From Candidatus Cloacimonas sp. SDB (GTDB lineage Bacteria; Cloacimonadota; Cloacimonadia; Cloacimonadales; TCS61), in assembly GCA_001412425.1 (NCBI GenBank), contig LKUH01000392.1, positions 1 to 10,662 of the forward strand: a DNA stretch of 10,662 nt. The letters are read 5' to 3'. The notes beneath the pieces are model-generated. The model did not search any database. It was not told the origin of the DNA and saw nothing but the letters and a program-made list of their open reading frames with translations. Below, one piece after another: positions 1 through 6,765 of the stretch (position 1 is its first letter; each line of letters starts with the position of its first letter). A program made the translations under genes and the position numbers.

Positions 1-1186
1 CCGAAATGTTTTTTTCTGCCAGATTAAGATCTTCCGTACTTCTACTTAAGTGGTTAAGATTTTGCTGATTGCCATAGAAGAGGCAGACTGTAAGAATAAA
101 TATATAAAGAAGAAGAAAAACTTTTTTACCGATCCTGCTCTTGCGGTATAAGCCCAAAAGGAAGATCTGAATTAGAAGTGTTAAAAAAATGACAAGCACA
201 TTGTTGCTGAAGAATTTCAGATCAAAAAGGAAACGAAGTACTATAATTATCAGATATATGATGGCGGCGAAAGTAAGTATAGATTTAAGCTGATCATAGA
301 ATCCGGCATCTTCGTCATTTATGTTTTCTATTCCGTACTTACTGAAATAAGCCCATAAAAAAATGATCATCAGGTTGAGGTAAATGAAAATAACTTCCGG
401 AAAAGTGATCCCCATTAAACCGGCGGCTGTATGTTTATGCAGTTCAATAAGGTACCAGGCCGGATAAGCAACAGCTGAGAAAGCTGTAATATTAGAAACA
501 AGCAACAATAATGAAAACATAAAGAATGATTTTAATTCTCCATTTAAGAAGGCTTGAATTAGTGCAAACAACCAGAAAAGCAGAGTAAAAACCACAACAC
601 TGATAATCAGGGCGGGAATCAGCATTTTAAATGCTGCGATCAGGATAAACGACAGTAATCCGAGAGCCAGGATGCTTCTTTTGGTTTTTAAATAGAGTGT
701 AAAAAAGATAATCCAGGGCAGTATTCCGATAAATCTGACAACTTCAAAATTTCCCGAACTGAAAAAAGAAAAAAAATAATGAGATAAAGAGAATATGACA
801 GCTGCAGCAAATGCAATTGCTGGAGGATACTTATAATACGTTATAGTTAGAAAAATTCCCATTCCGCCCCATAAAAGGAACAGTAAAATAATTTTGGGAT
901 TGTGAACTAGATTATTTAAAAAATCCAGAACTTCTACTTCCGCCCCCCAGGTTCCAAATAGAGGAAATCCTCCCAGAATATTATTATGCCAGGAACCTGC
1001 GGAATTTCCTTGAGACAGGTGTTCCTGATAAATTTTTTGATCAGTTTCGCGAGAATTGTATTCAGGACTGAAATTGCTTATAAGAGGCTTAAAATACAGA
1101 GTCAGAAAAAGGAGCAGTAAAATTAACAGATATATAAAATAAATAAAACTGTTCCCACTACTGCGGGAAGTTATTCGATACTTCAT
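1..1186 (-). CDS. Polytopic membrane protein, YfhO-like (partial, C-terminus beyond window)
   Basis: The frame is open from an ATG at 1186 to the left edge with no stop, giving 395 residues of a longer protein. A Shine-Dalgarno AGGA (minus strand, 1196-1193) sits 6 nt before the ATG, which supports this start. The protein begins with a short basic N-terminus and a membrane helix at about residues 14-33. An extracytoplasmic stretch follows (about 34-95), then roughly ten further hydrophobic helices (about 97-118, 120-136, 151-167, 172-186, 188-212, 219-236, 258-281, 301-321, 328-346, 355-371). In the first loop the segment WHNNILGGFPLFG (66-78) resembles the W-x-P-x-I-F-G-G-M-P motif of YfhO-family proteins. 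The helix beginning FIGILPWII (152-160) resembles their following conserved region. YfhO-family proteins are multi-pass proteins linked to glycosylation of cell-envelope polymers. The membrane-protein call is firm. The family call is by remembered pattern and moderate, with another GT-C-type or O-antigen-type membrane protein as the alternative. Its other end and downstream neighbour are unseen. Confidence 0.6.
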   Translation of the reverse strand, partial: MKYRITSRSSGNSFIYFIYLLILLLLFLTLYFKPLISNFSPEYNSRETDQKIYQEHLSQGNSAGSWHNNILGGFPLFGTWGAEVEVLDFLNNLVHNPKIILLFLLWGGMGIFLTITYYKYPPAIAFAAAVIFSLSHYFFSFFSSGNFEVVRFIGILPWIIFFTLYLKTKRSILALGLLSFILIAAFKMLIPALIISVVVFTLLFWLFALIQAFLNGELKSFFMFSLLLLVSNITAFSAVAYPAWYLIELHKHTAAGLMGITFPEVIFIYLNLMIIFLWAYFSKYGIENINDEDAGFYDQLKSILTFAAIIYLIIIVLRFLFDLKFFSNNVLVIFLTLLIQIFLLGLYRKSRIGKKVFLLLYIFILTVCLFYGNQQNLNHLSRSTEDLNLAEKNIS

Positions 1187-1212
1187 GAAATATCCTAATT
1201 ATTTTTCCACAG

Positions 1213-1239
1213 AATCTAAGTCTTAGTACTTTAGGTCAA
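1213..1239 (-). promoter_or_regulatory. Candidate promoter of the YfhO-like gene with an embedded dyad
   Basis: On the minus strand, TTGACC (1239-1234, 5 of 6 matches to TTGACA) is followed after 15 bp by TAGATT (1218-1213, 4 of 6 matches to TATAAT). The spacer is slightly short. The perfect 11-bp dyad CTAAG-T-CTTAG (1216-1226) overlaps the -10 box and spacer, a position where a repressor could act. The site lies about 27 bp upstream of the ATG at 1186. The consensus is that of housekeeping sigma factors in general, so the call is weak. Confidence 0.28.
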
Positions 1240-1359
1240 ATAAAAAGTGAAATTCCAGCAAAGATTAATTTATAAGCTACGGAATCCTGCTATTTTTTTC
1301 TTTGCTTAAAAACAGAACAATTAATTATTGCCTGGCTAAATCAAATTGAGGAAATAAAG

Positions 1360-3354
1360 ATGGGAAAATTCAAGCTGATTTCTAATTATAAACCAACCGG
1401 TGATCAACCTGAAGCTATCAGGGAGCTGGTAACAGGATTGAAGGAAGGAGATAAATTCCAGACCCTGCTGGGCATAACCGGCTCGGGAAAGACTTTTACA
1501 ATAGCCAATGTAATTGCGGAAATCAATAAACCCACACTGATCATTTCCCATAATAAGACCCTGGCAGCCCAACTTTATGGAGAATTCAAGCTCCTGTTTC
1601 CGGAAAATGCGGTGGAATATTTCATCAGTTATTACGATTATTATCAGCCGGAAGCATATATTCCGGGAAGAGATATCTATATCGAAAAAGATGCCGACAT
1701 TAACAGCCAGATCGAAAAATTAAGACTTCATGCTACAATGAGTCTGATGGAACGTAATGATGTAATTGTTGTGGCAAGTGTATCCTGTATTTATGGGTTG
1801 GGAATTCCGGAAGAATACCGGGAAGCCCATCTGCTGATTAAAAAAGGCGAGATCATGGTAAGGGATCAGCTTCTGAAAAATCTGGTGGAAATTCACTATG
1901 GCAGGAATGATGTGGCTTTTGAACGGGGAACCTTTCGAGTTAAAGGAGATGTTGTTGATATTTATCCTGCCTATATGGAACACTCGATCAGAATTGAATT
2001 CTTTGGTGATGAAATTGAAAAGATCTCCAGGTTGAACCCGCTTGATAACAGAGTTCTTGAAATAGTTGACGAATATCCCATTTATCCTGCCAATCACTTC
2101 ATAACTTCCAAAGAAATTCTGAATAAAGCTCTGGGAAAAATCAAGTCTGAGCTTAAAACCCGTATCAGCACATTTGAGAAAGAAGGAAAATTAGTGGAAG
2201 CACAAAGGATTGAACAAAGAACGAATTTCGATCTGGAAATGCTTGCGGAACTGGGTTACTGTTCGGGGATTGAAAATTATTCCCGACACCTTACAGGCGC
2301 TGAACCGGGAGACCCTCCTTACTGCCTGCTAGATTACTTTCCAGCTGATTTTCTGATGGTGATAGATGAATCTCATGCTACAATTCCACAGATCCACGCT
2401 ATGTACGGAGGCGATTATACCAGAAAAAAGAATCTGGTAGATTATGGTTTCCGACTGCCTTCTGCCTTCGATAACAGACCATTGAAATTCAAGGAATTTG
2501 AAAAAAAAATCAACCAGCTTATTTTTGTTTCAGCAACTCCGGCAAATTATGAAATGGAAAAAACAGCTGGAGTTTTTGTGGAACAGATCATTCGTCCCAC
2601 CGGACTTCTGGACCCCGTTATCAAAGTGAAACCTGTTGCATCTCAGGTGGATGATCTCCTGGAACAGATTAGAGAGAGAATAAAAACAAAGCAGAAGATC
2701 CTGGTTACAACTCTGACTAAAAGAATGTCAGAAGACCTGACCCAATATTTAACCAGAGCAGGCATTAAAGCGCGCTATATGCACAGTGAAATAGATACGC
2801 TGGAGAGATCAAAGATCATTCGGGGCCTCAGGTTAGGAGAATTTGACGTACTGGTAGGAATAAATTTATTAAGGGAGGGACTGGATCTGCCCGAAGTATC
2901 CCTGGTGGCTATACTTGATGCTGATAAAGCAGGTTTCCTGCGATCTGAAAGATCTCTGATCCAGACAGCAGGCCGGGCAGCCAGGAATATTGACGGAACT
3001 GTGATCTTCTATGCTGACTCAATTACAGATGCCATGCAGAAAACCATATCTGAAACTGAACGCAGAAGAGAAAAACAAATTCAGTATAATCTGGACCATA
3101 ATATCACTCCGGAAAGCATTAAGAAAAATATTGACGATATCATGGCTTCAACAAGGGTAGCGGAAGGTTATAAGGAACCAGCAAAGAAGGGTATTTCCGC
3201 CAGAGAAAAATTTAAAGATTACCTGGATCTTGACTCAAAAGAAAAAGTGATCTCGCTCTTAGAAAGAGAGATGAAAGAAGCTGCAGATAATCTGGAATTT
3301 GAAAAAGCGGCAGAATTGAGAGATCGGATTCTGGAAATAAAAGGATTGCAGTAA
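1360..3354 (+). CDS. uvrB: UvrABC excision nuclease subunit B
   Basis: UvrB is the damage-verifying helicase-like subunit of nucleotide excision repair. UvrA loads it onto lesions, and it then recruits UvrC for the two incisions. The 664-residue length is normal for the family, and the start is supported by GAGGA at 1348-1352, 7 nt before the ATG. Visible motifs in order are: Walker A GITGSGKT (38-45); the beta-hairpin YYDYYQPEAYIP (91-102) that inserts between DNA strands; Walker B VIDESH (334-339); motif III SATP (391-394); LLREGLDLPE (503-512); motif VI QTAGRAARN (535-543); and a C-terminal UVR domain (about 627-662, coiled coil with FEKAAELRD) that contacts UvrC and UvrA. All catalytic motifs are intact. 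It is transcribed alone, divergent from the YfhO-like gene, with 161 bp before the next gene. I recognise no SOS (LexA) operator upstream. An ATL-type lesion-recognition gene lies about 3 kb downstream on the opposite strand. Confidence 0.98.
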   Translation: MGKFKLISNYKPTGDQPEAIRELVTGLKEGDKFQTLLGITGSGKTFTIANVIAEINKPTLIISHNKTLAAQLYGEFKLLFPENAVEYFISYYDYYQPEAYIPGRDIYIEKDADINSQIEKLRLHATMSLMERNDVIVVASVSCIYGLGIPEEYREAHLLIKKGEIMVRDQLLKNLVEIHYGRNDVAFERGTFRVKGDVVDIYPAYMEHSIRIEFFGDEIEKISRLNPLDNRVLEIVDEYPIYPANHFITSKEILNKALGKIKSELKTRISTFEKEGKLVEAQRIEQRTNFDLEMLAELGYCSGIENYSRHLTGAEPGDPPYCLLDYFPADFLMVIDESHATIPQIHAMYGGDYTRKKNLVDYGFRLPSAFDNRPLKFKEFEKKINQLIFVSATPANYEMEKTAGVFVEQIIRPTGLLDPVIKVKPVASQVDDLLEQIRERIKTKQKILVTTLTKRMSEDLTQYLTRAGIKARYMHSEIDTLERSKIIRGLRLGEFDVLVGINLLREGLDLPEVSLVAILDADKAGFLRSERSLIQTAGRAARNIDGTVIFYADSITDAMQKTISETERRREKQIQYNLDHNITPESIKKNIDDIMASTRVAEGYKEPAKKGISAREKFKDYLDLDSKEKVISLLEREMKEAADNLEFEKAAELRDRILEIKGLQ

Positions 3355-3434
3355 GCCTGCTAAAACTTAATTCAGATGAATTTAACTGAAAACATGAATT
3401 ATTCCCCATCTCAACAGTACAAAACTGACCCACA

Positions 3435-3458
3435 AAATTTTAAAACAATAAGTATAAT
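3435..3458 (+). promoter_or_regulatory. Candidate promoter of the fumarase-malic enzyme operon
   Basis: A perfect -10 hexamer TATAAT lies at 3453-3458, about 57 bp before the fumarase alpha ATG. It is preceded by an A/T tract (AAAATTTTAAAA, 3435-3446) that could be a curved or UP-like element. No good -35 hexamer lies at 16-18 bp. CTGACC at 3425-3430 is 22 bp away, which is too far. In AT-rich DNA a lone TATAAT can arise by chance, so this rests mainly on its position just before an operon. Confidence 0.33.
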
Positions 3459-3515
3459 AAAGCCCGAACATTCATTTATAATCAAGTTTTCGGATCAATT
3501 TTTACAGGGGTAAAA

Positions 3516-4361
3516 ATGCGGAAGATAAATGTTCAAGAATTAATTCCAGCAGTAAAAAAACTGTGTATTGAGGCAAATTATTATATTGGAAATGATATTA
3601 TAACTAAGCTGCAAGAAATGGCTGCCCGGGAAAAATCTGCTACAGCCAGAGAAGTGCTGGCAATTTTGCTGAAAAATCATCAACTTGCAGCTCAGAATAT
3701 GATGCCTCTTTGTCAGGATACCGGTACTGCTGTTATTTTTGTCGAACTGGGCCAGGAGATACATCTTACGGGAGGAGACTTTACAGAAGCGCTTAATGAA
3801 GGTGTAAGGCAGGGTTATGAAGCAGGTTATCTAAGAAAATCAATTGTTAATGATCCCGTTTTCGACCGCATCAATACCCGGGATAATACTCCTGCTATTA
3901 TTTATATGGAAATTGTTCCCGGAAATGAAATCAGGATTACGGTTGCTCCCAAAGGTGCCGGAGCCGAGAATATGAGTGATTTAAAAATGCTGAAACCTGC
4001 AGATGGAATTGAAGGAGTAATTAATTTTGTGGTGGATGTAGTTAGCAGAGCAGGAAGTAATCCCTGTCCCCCTGTAATTGTGGGAGTTGGACTGGGCGGG
4101 AATTTTGAGTACAGTGCTCTTTTAGCCAAAAAAGCATTATTAAGACCCTTAAATCAAACTAATCCCATTGCAAAATGGGCAAAACTGGAAGCTGATATTC
4201 TGAAAAAAATCAATAATCTTGGTATCGGACCTCAGGGGTTGGGGGGAAGAACAACTGCGCTGGGGGTAAATATACAGGCTGAACCCTGTCATATAGCTTC
4301 TCTGCCTGTGGCTGTAAACATTCAGTGTCATGCCGCCCGTTGTAAAAGTCTGGTGCTATGA
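3516..4361 (+). CDS. Class I fumarate hydratase (Fe-S lyase), alpha subunit
   Basis: This is the N-terminal-type subunit of a two-subunit class I fumarase, which reversibly hydrates fumarate to L-malate using an oxygen-labile [4Fe-4S] cluster. The family also contains L-tartrate dehydratase (TtdA), so the exact substrate is not settled by sequence alone. The 281-residue length is typical. Likely cluster ligands are C66 (in MPLCQDTGTA), C184 (in SNPCPPVIVG) and C271 (in NIQCHAAR). The C66 to C184 spacing is close to that in single-chain class I fumarases. Other conserved stretches are APKGAGAENMSDLKML (144-159) and VGLGGNFEYSALLAKKALLR (191-210). The start is supported by AGGGG at 3506-3510, 5 nt before the ATG. 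The beta subunit follows after 36 bp and malic enzyme after that, so fumarase is the favoured role. The cluster chemistry suggests an anaerobic or low-oxygen cytoplasm. Confidence 0.93.
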   Translation: MRKINVQELIPAVKKLCIEANYYIGNDIITKLQEMAAREKSATAREVLAILLKNHQLAAQNMMPLCQDTGTAVIFVELGQEIHLTGGDFTEALNEGVRQGYEAGYLRKSIVNDPVFDRINTRDNTPAIIYMEIVPGNEIRITVAPKGAGAENMSDLKMLKPADGIEGVINFVVDVVSRAGSNPCPPVIVGVGLGGNFEYSALLAKKALLRPLNQTNPIAKWAKLEADILKKINNLGIGPQGLGGRTTALGVNIQAEPCHIASLPVAVNIQCHAARCKSLVL

Positions 4362-4397
4362 TCAGTATTGGATATAATTTAAGCAAAGGAAAATAGT

Positions 4398-4958
4398 ATG
4401 GTTGCGGAAAAATATTTGAAAACACCGCTTCAGGAAAATGATCTGGAACAATTGCACATTGGCGATAAAGTTTTAATTACAGGCACCATTTACACTGGCA
4501 GAGATGAAGCTCATAAAAGGTTGATCAAACTGCTGGGACAGGGGGAAGCATTGCCTTTTGATATTAAAGGGCAGATCATTTATTATGTCGGCCCCGCTCC
4601 TGCTCCACCGGGAAAACCGATTGGTTCTGCCGGTCCGACAACCAGCTATAGAATGGATCCTTATGCTCCAGCTCTCTTAGCTGCCGGTATTAAAGTTATG
4701 ATCGGGAAAGGACCACGGCAGCAGAATGTGATTGATGCGATGGTGAAACATAAAGCAGTCTATCTGGTGGCAATTGGCGGAGCTGCGGTTGTTATTGCGG
4801 ATTCTATTAAAGAGGCAAAGGTAATTGCCTTTGAAGATCTGGGAACAGAGGCAATAAGAGAATTACGAGTGGAAAATTTTCCCTGTGTAGTAGCAAATGA
4901 TATAAAGGGTAATGATATTTACAGGGAAGGAAGAAAGAAGTATGAGGTAACACAATAG
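4398..4958 (+). CDS. Class I fumarate hydratase (Fe-S lyase), beta subunit
   Basis: This is the C-terminal-type subunit that pairs with the product of the preceding gene to form the fumarase (or tartrate dehydratase-like) active site. The 186-residue length is normal for the split form. Typical motifs are TGTIYTGRDEAHKRL (28-42), where the TGRDEAHKR segment supplies substrate-binding residues; YYVGPAPAPPGKPIGSAGPT (62-81); TTSYRMDPY (81-89); and the MIGKG loop (101-105). A good ribosome binding site AAAGGA (4385-4390) lies 7 nt before the ATG. The gap to the alpha gene is 36 bp and to the malic enzyme TTG only 11 bp, so the three genes are almost certainly co-transcribed. The sequence does not separate fumarase from tartrate dehydratase, but the malic enzyme partner argues for malate production or use. 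Confidence 0.93.
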   Translation: MVAEKYLKTPLQENDLEQLHIGDKVLITGTIYTGRDEAHKRLIKLLGQGEALPFDIKGQIIYYVGPAPAPPGKPIGSAGPTTSYRMDPYAPALLAAGIKVMIGKGPRQQNVIDAMVKHKAVYLVAIGGAAVVIADSIKEAKVIAFEDLGTEAIRELRVENFPCVVANDIKGNDIYREGRKKYEVTQ

Positions 4959-4961
4959 GAG
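4957..4961 (+). promoter_or_regulatory. Ribosome binding site that fixes a TTG start for malic enzyme
   Basis: AGGAG at 4957-4961 overlaps the fumarase beta stop codon (TAG, 4956-4958) and lies 8 nt before TTG at 4970. The first in-frame ATG (4985) would be 23 nt away from it and has only a weak GGAAA in front. The TTG is therefore preferred, and translation is probably coupled to fumarase beta. Confidence 0.7.
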
Positions 4962-4969
4962 TTGTTAAA

Positions 4970-6433
4970 TTGGAAAATTTAAAAATGGATCTTTCTAATC
5001 TGGAAGAAGTATTTCCTGAAAATTTTTCTCAGGAGCAATTAGCTCAGGCTAAAACATTGTTTTTTAAGAAAATTGCCCTGTTGGCACATAAATTTTACGG
5101 CGGTAAGATTCAGACAGTTCCCAAAGCGAGCGTACTGGGATATAACTGGTTTAATATCTGGTACACACCGGGAGTTTCAAAAATTTCCACAACCATAAGA
5201 GACGATAACGACACCAGCTTTGATCTGACTAACCGGGGTAACCTGGTTGGTATAATCAGCGATTCAACCAGAGTTTTAGGTGATGGAAACTGCACTCCTC
5301 CAGGTGGACTGGGAGTTATGGAAGGTAAAGCTTTTCTCATGAAATATCTGGGGGGAATCGATAGCGTTGCCTTGTGTATAGATAGTAGAAATGAAGAGGG
5401 CTGGAACGATCCGCAGAAGATCATCGATTTTGTGAAAATGTGCCAGCATAGTTTTGGAGCTATTAATCTGGAAGACATATCTCAACCCAATTGTTATAAA
5501 GTACTTGATACATTACGGGATGAATGCCTGATCCCCGTTTGGCATGATGACGCTCAGGGTACCGCCAGTGTGACCCTGGCGGGACTGATAAATGCCCTGA
5601 AAGTGGCAGAAAAGAAGATCGATAAGGTCAGGATAGTAATGCTGGGTGCGGGAGCTTCCAATACTACTATTGCCCGGCTTTTGATAACCGCTGGTGCTGA
5701 TCCCCGCAAATTAAGCCTTTTTGATTCTCAGGGAGGTCTACATACCGACCGAGAAGATATCAGGTTGAAAAGACAATTTTACCGGAAATGGGAATTATGC
5801 CGGACAACTAATCCGGAAAAAATATTCAATATTGCTGAAGCCTGCAGGGGAGCTGATGTTCTAATTGCACTTTCCAAACCCGGTCCTGATACTGTAAAAC
5901 CGGAATGGATAAGCTCAATGGCAGATAAAGCGATTGTATTTGTCTGCGCCAATCCTGTTCCTGAGATATATCCCCATGCAGCAAAGCAGGCGGGAGCATT
6001 TATTGTGGCAACCGGGCGGGGTGATTTTCCCAACCAGGTAAATAATTCTCTGGGATTTCCAGGTATTCTGAAGGGAGCACTTATGGTACGAGCTACAAAA
6101 ATAACAGATACAATGGCTATTGCGGCAGCAATATCTTTAGCCCGTTTTGCCGAAAAACGGGGGATTGATCCCGACAATATCGTTCCTACAATGGACGAAA
6201 GTGAAGTGTTTCCGGTAGAATCTGCCGATGTTGCCATGCAGGCTATAAAAGATGGTGTAGCCAGAATTAAAATGACCTGGCAGGAAGCTTTTCAGCAGGC
6301 AAAAGCAGATATCGAATATGCCCGTGGAATGACCCTGAGTTTGATGGAAGAGGGCTTCATTGAGAAATTTTCTACAGATATGCTTCAGGAAGCTGTAGAT
6401 TGGACTATTGATCAAGTTATAAAAAATAATTAA
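4970..6433 (+). CDS. Malic enzyme (oxaloacetate-decarboxylating malate dehydrogenase, NAD(P)-dependent)
   Basis: The enzyme oxidatively decarboxylates L-malate to pyruvate, CO2 and NAD(P)H in the cytoplasm. At 487 residues it is longer than the common short bacterial form. Visible motifs are: the active-site tyrosine region YTPGVS (65-70); GLGVMEGK with the catalytic lysine (K120); metal-binding residues in INLEDI (E168, D169) and WHDDAQGTA (D193/D194); the Rossmann nucleotide loop MLGAGASNTTIARLL (224-238); FDSQGGLHTDRED (251-263) at the end of the cofactor beta strand; and FVCANPVPEI (324-333) with GRGDFPNQVNNSLGFPGILK (349-368). The loop reads GAGASN rather than the commoner GAGAAG, and HDDAQGT replaces HDDQHGT. 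Both look like subfamily variants, not damage. NAD versus NADP preference cannot be read reliably. Start is TTG, chosen from the upstream AGGAG. The gene ends the fumarase operon and converges on the ATL gene with 12 bp between their ends and no visible hairpin. Confidence 0.93.
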   Translation: MENLKMDLSNLEEVFPENFSQEQLAQAKTLFFKKIALLAHKFYGGKIQTVPKASVLGYNWFNIWYTPGVSKISTTIRDDNDTSFDLTNRGNLVGIISDSTRVLGDGNCTPPGGLGVMEGKAFLMKYLGGIDSVALCIDSRNEEGWNDPQKIIDFVKMCQHSFGAINLEDISQPNCYKVLDTLRDECLIPVWHDDAQGTASVTLAGLINALKVAEKKIDKVRIVMLGAGASNTTIARLLITAGADPRKLSLFDSQGGLHTDREDIRLKRQFYRKWELCRTTNPEKIFNIAEACRGADVLIALSKPGPDTVKPEWISSMADKAIVFVCANPVPEIYPHAAKQAGAFIVATGRGDFPNQVNNSLGFPGILKGALMVRATKITDTMAIAAAISLARFAEKRGIDPDNIVPTMDESEVFPVESADVAMQAIKDGVARIKMTWQEAFQQAKADIEYARGMTLSLMEEGFIEKFSTDMLQEAVDWTIDQVIKNN

Positions 6434-6445
6434 TATAAACTGCCT

Positions 6446-6760
6446 TTATTTCGCTTGCCATTGAAATTGTTTGAGATCAATTTTCCCGGATGGGGAGAAT
6501 TCAATTCCCTCAGTTTCCAATAAAGACATTTGATATTCATACCAGCCCGAACCGCCGGCAAAACTTATTTTTCCCTGAGAATTAATAACTCTGTGCCAGG
6601 GAATATCCAGCTCTTCCGGCAAGGAATTAAGCGCGTAGCCCACCAGCCTGGCTTGTCCGGGAAAGCCTGCTAAATCAGCTATCTGACCGTAAGTAGCAAC
6701 TTTTCCACAAGGGATATTTTTAACGATCTGATATATTTTCTGATAGGAAGAGCTGCTCAT
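6446..6760 (-). CDS. Alkyltransferase-like protein (ATL, MGMT-like DNA-binding domain)
   Basis: This 104-residue protein matches the DNA-binding domain of O6-methylguanine-DNA methyltransferase. The reactive cysteine of the PCHR motif is replaced by tryptophan: IPWHRVIN at 53-60, W55. That substitution defines the alkyltransferase-like proteins (YbaZ, TTHA1564 and Atl1 are known examples). They bind O6-alkylguanine without removing the alkyl group and channel the lesion to nucleotide excision repair. Other conserved features are GKVATYGQIADLAG (19-32), including the TYG tyrosine that rotates the lesion, and QARLVGYAL (37-45) with the arginine finger R38. The short length without an N-terminal domain also fits. 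The ATG lies 5 nt after the stop of the upstream gene with no strong ribosome binding site, so translation is probably coupled. It is last in a three-gene minus-strand operon. Confidence in the ATL assignment is high. Repair partnership with UvrABC here is inferred. Confidence 0.93.
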   Translation of the reverse strand: MSSSSYQKIYQIVKNIPCGKVATYGQIADLAGFPGQARLVGYALNSLPEELDIPWHRVINSQGKISFAGGSGWYEYQMSLLETEGIEFSPSGKIDLKQFQWQAK

Positions 6761-6765
6761 TTTTT

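Noticed and set aside
1201..1359. SOS (LexA) box upstream of uvrB
   Set aside because: No stretch fits the enterobacterial CTGT-N8-ACAG, Gram-positive GAAC-N4-GTTC or cyanobacterial-type consensus. The AGTACT at 1225-1230 lacks matching flanks.
3368..3401. Inverted repeats TAATTC...GAATTA and TTCAG...CTGAA after uvrB as a terminator
   Set aside because: Stems are short, AT-rich and mutually exclusive, with large loops and no following T-run, so they do not look like an intrinsic terminator.
4373..4378. TATAAT between the fumarase alpha and beta genes as an internal promoter
   Set aside because: There is no -35-like hexamer at 16-18 bp upstream and the genes are obviously co-transcribed, so chance in AT-rich sequence is more likely.
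5779..6237. Open frame of about 150 codons on the minus strand inside malic enzyme
   Set aside because: It lies fully opposite a conserved enzyme, has no recognisable motifs, and is a by-product of the codon use of the real gene. The same holds for the other opposite-strand frames within uvrB and the fumarase genes.
6434..6445. Bidirectional terminator between malic enzyme and the ATL gene
   Set aside because: The 12-bp gap and adjoining gene ends show no stem-loop with a T-run on either strand.
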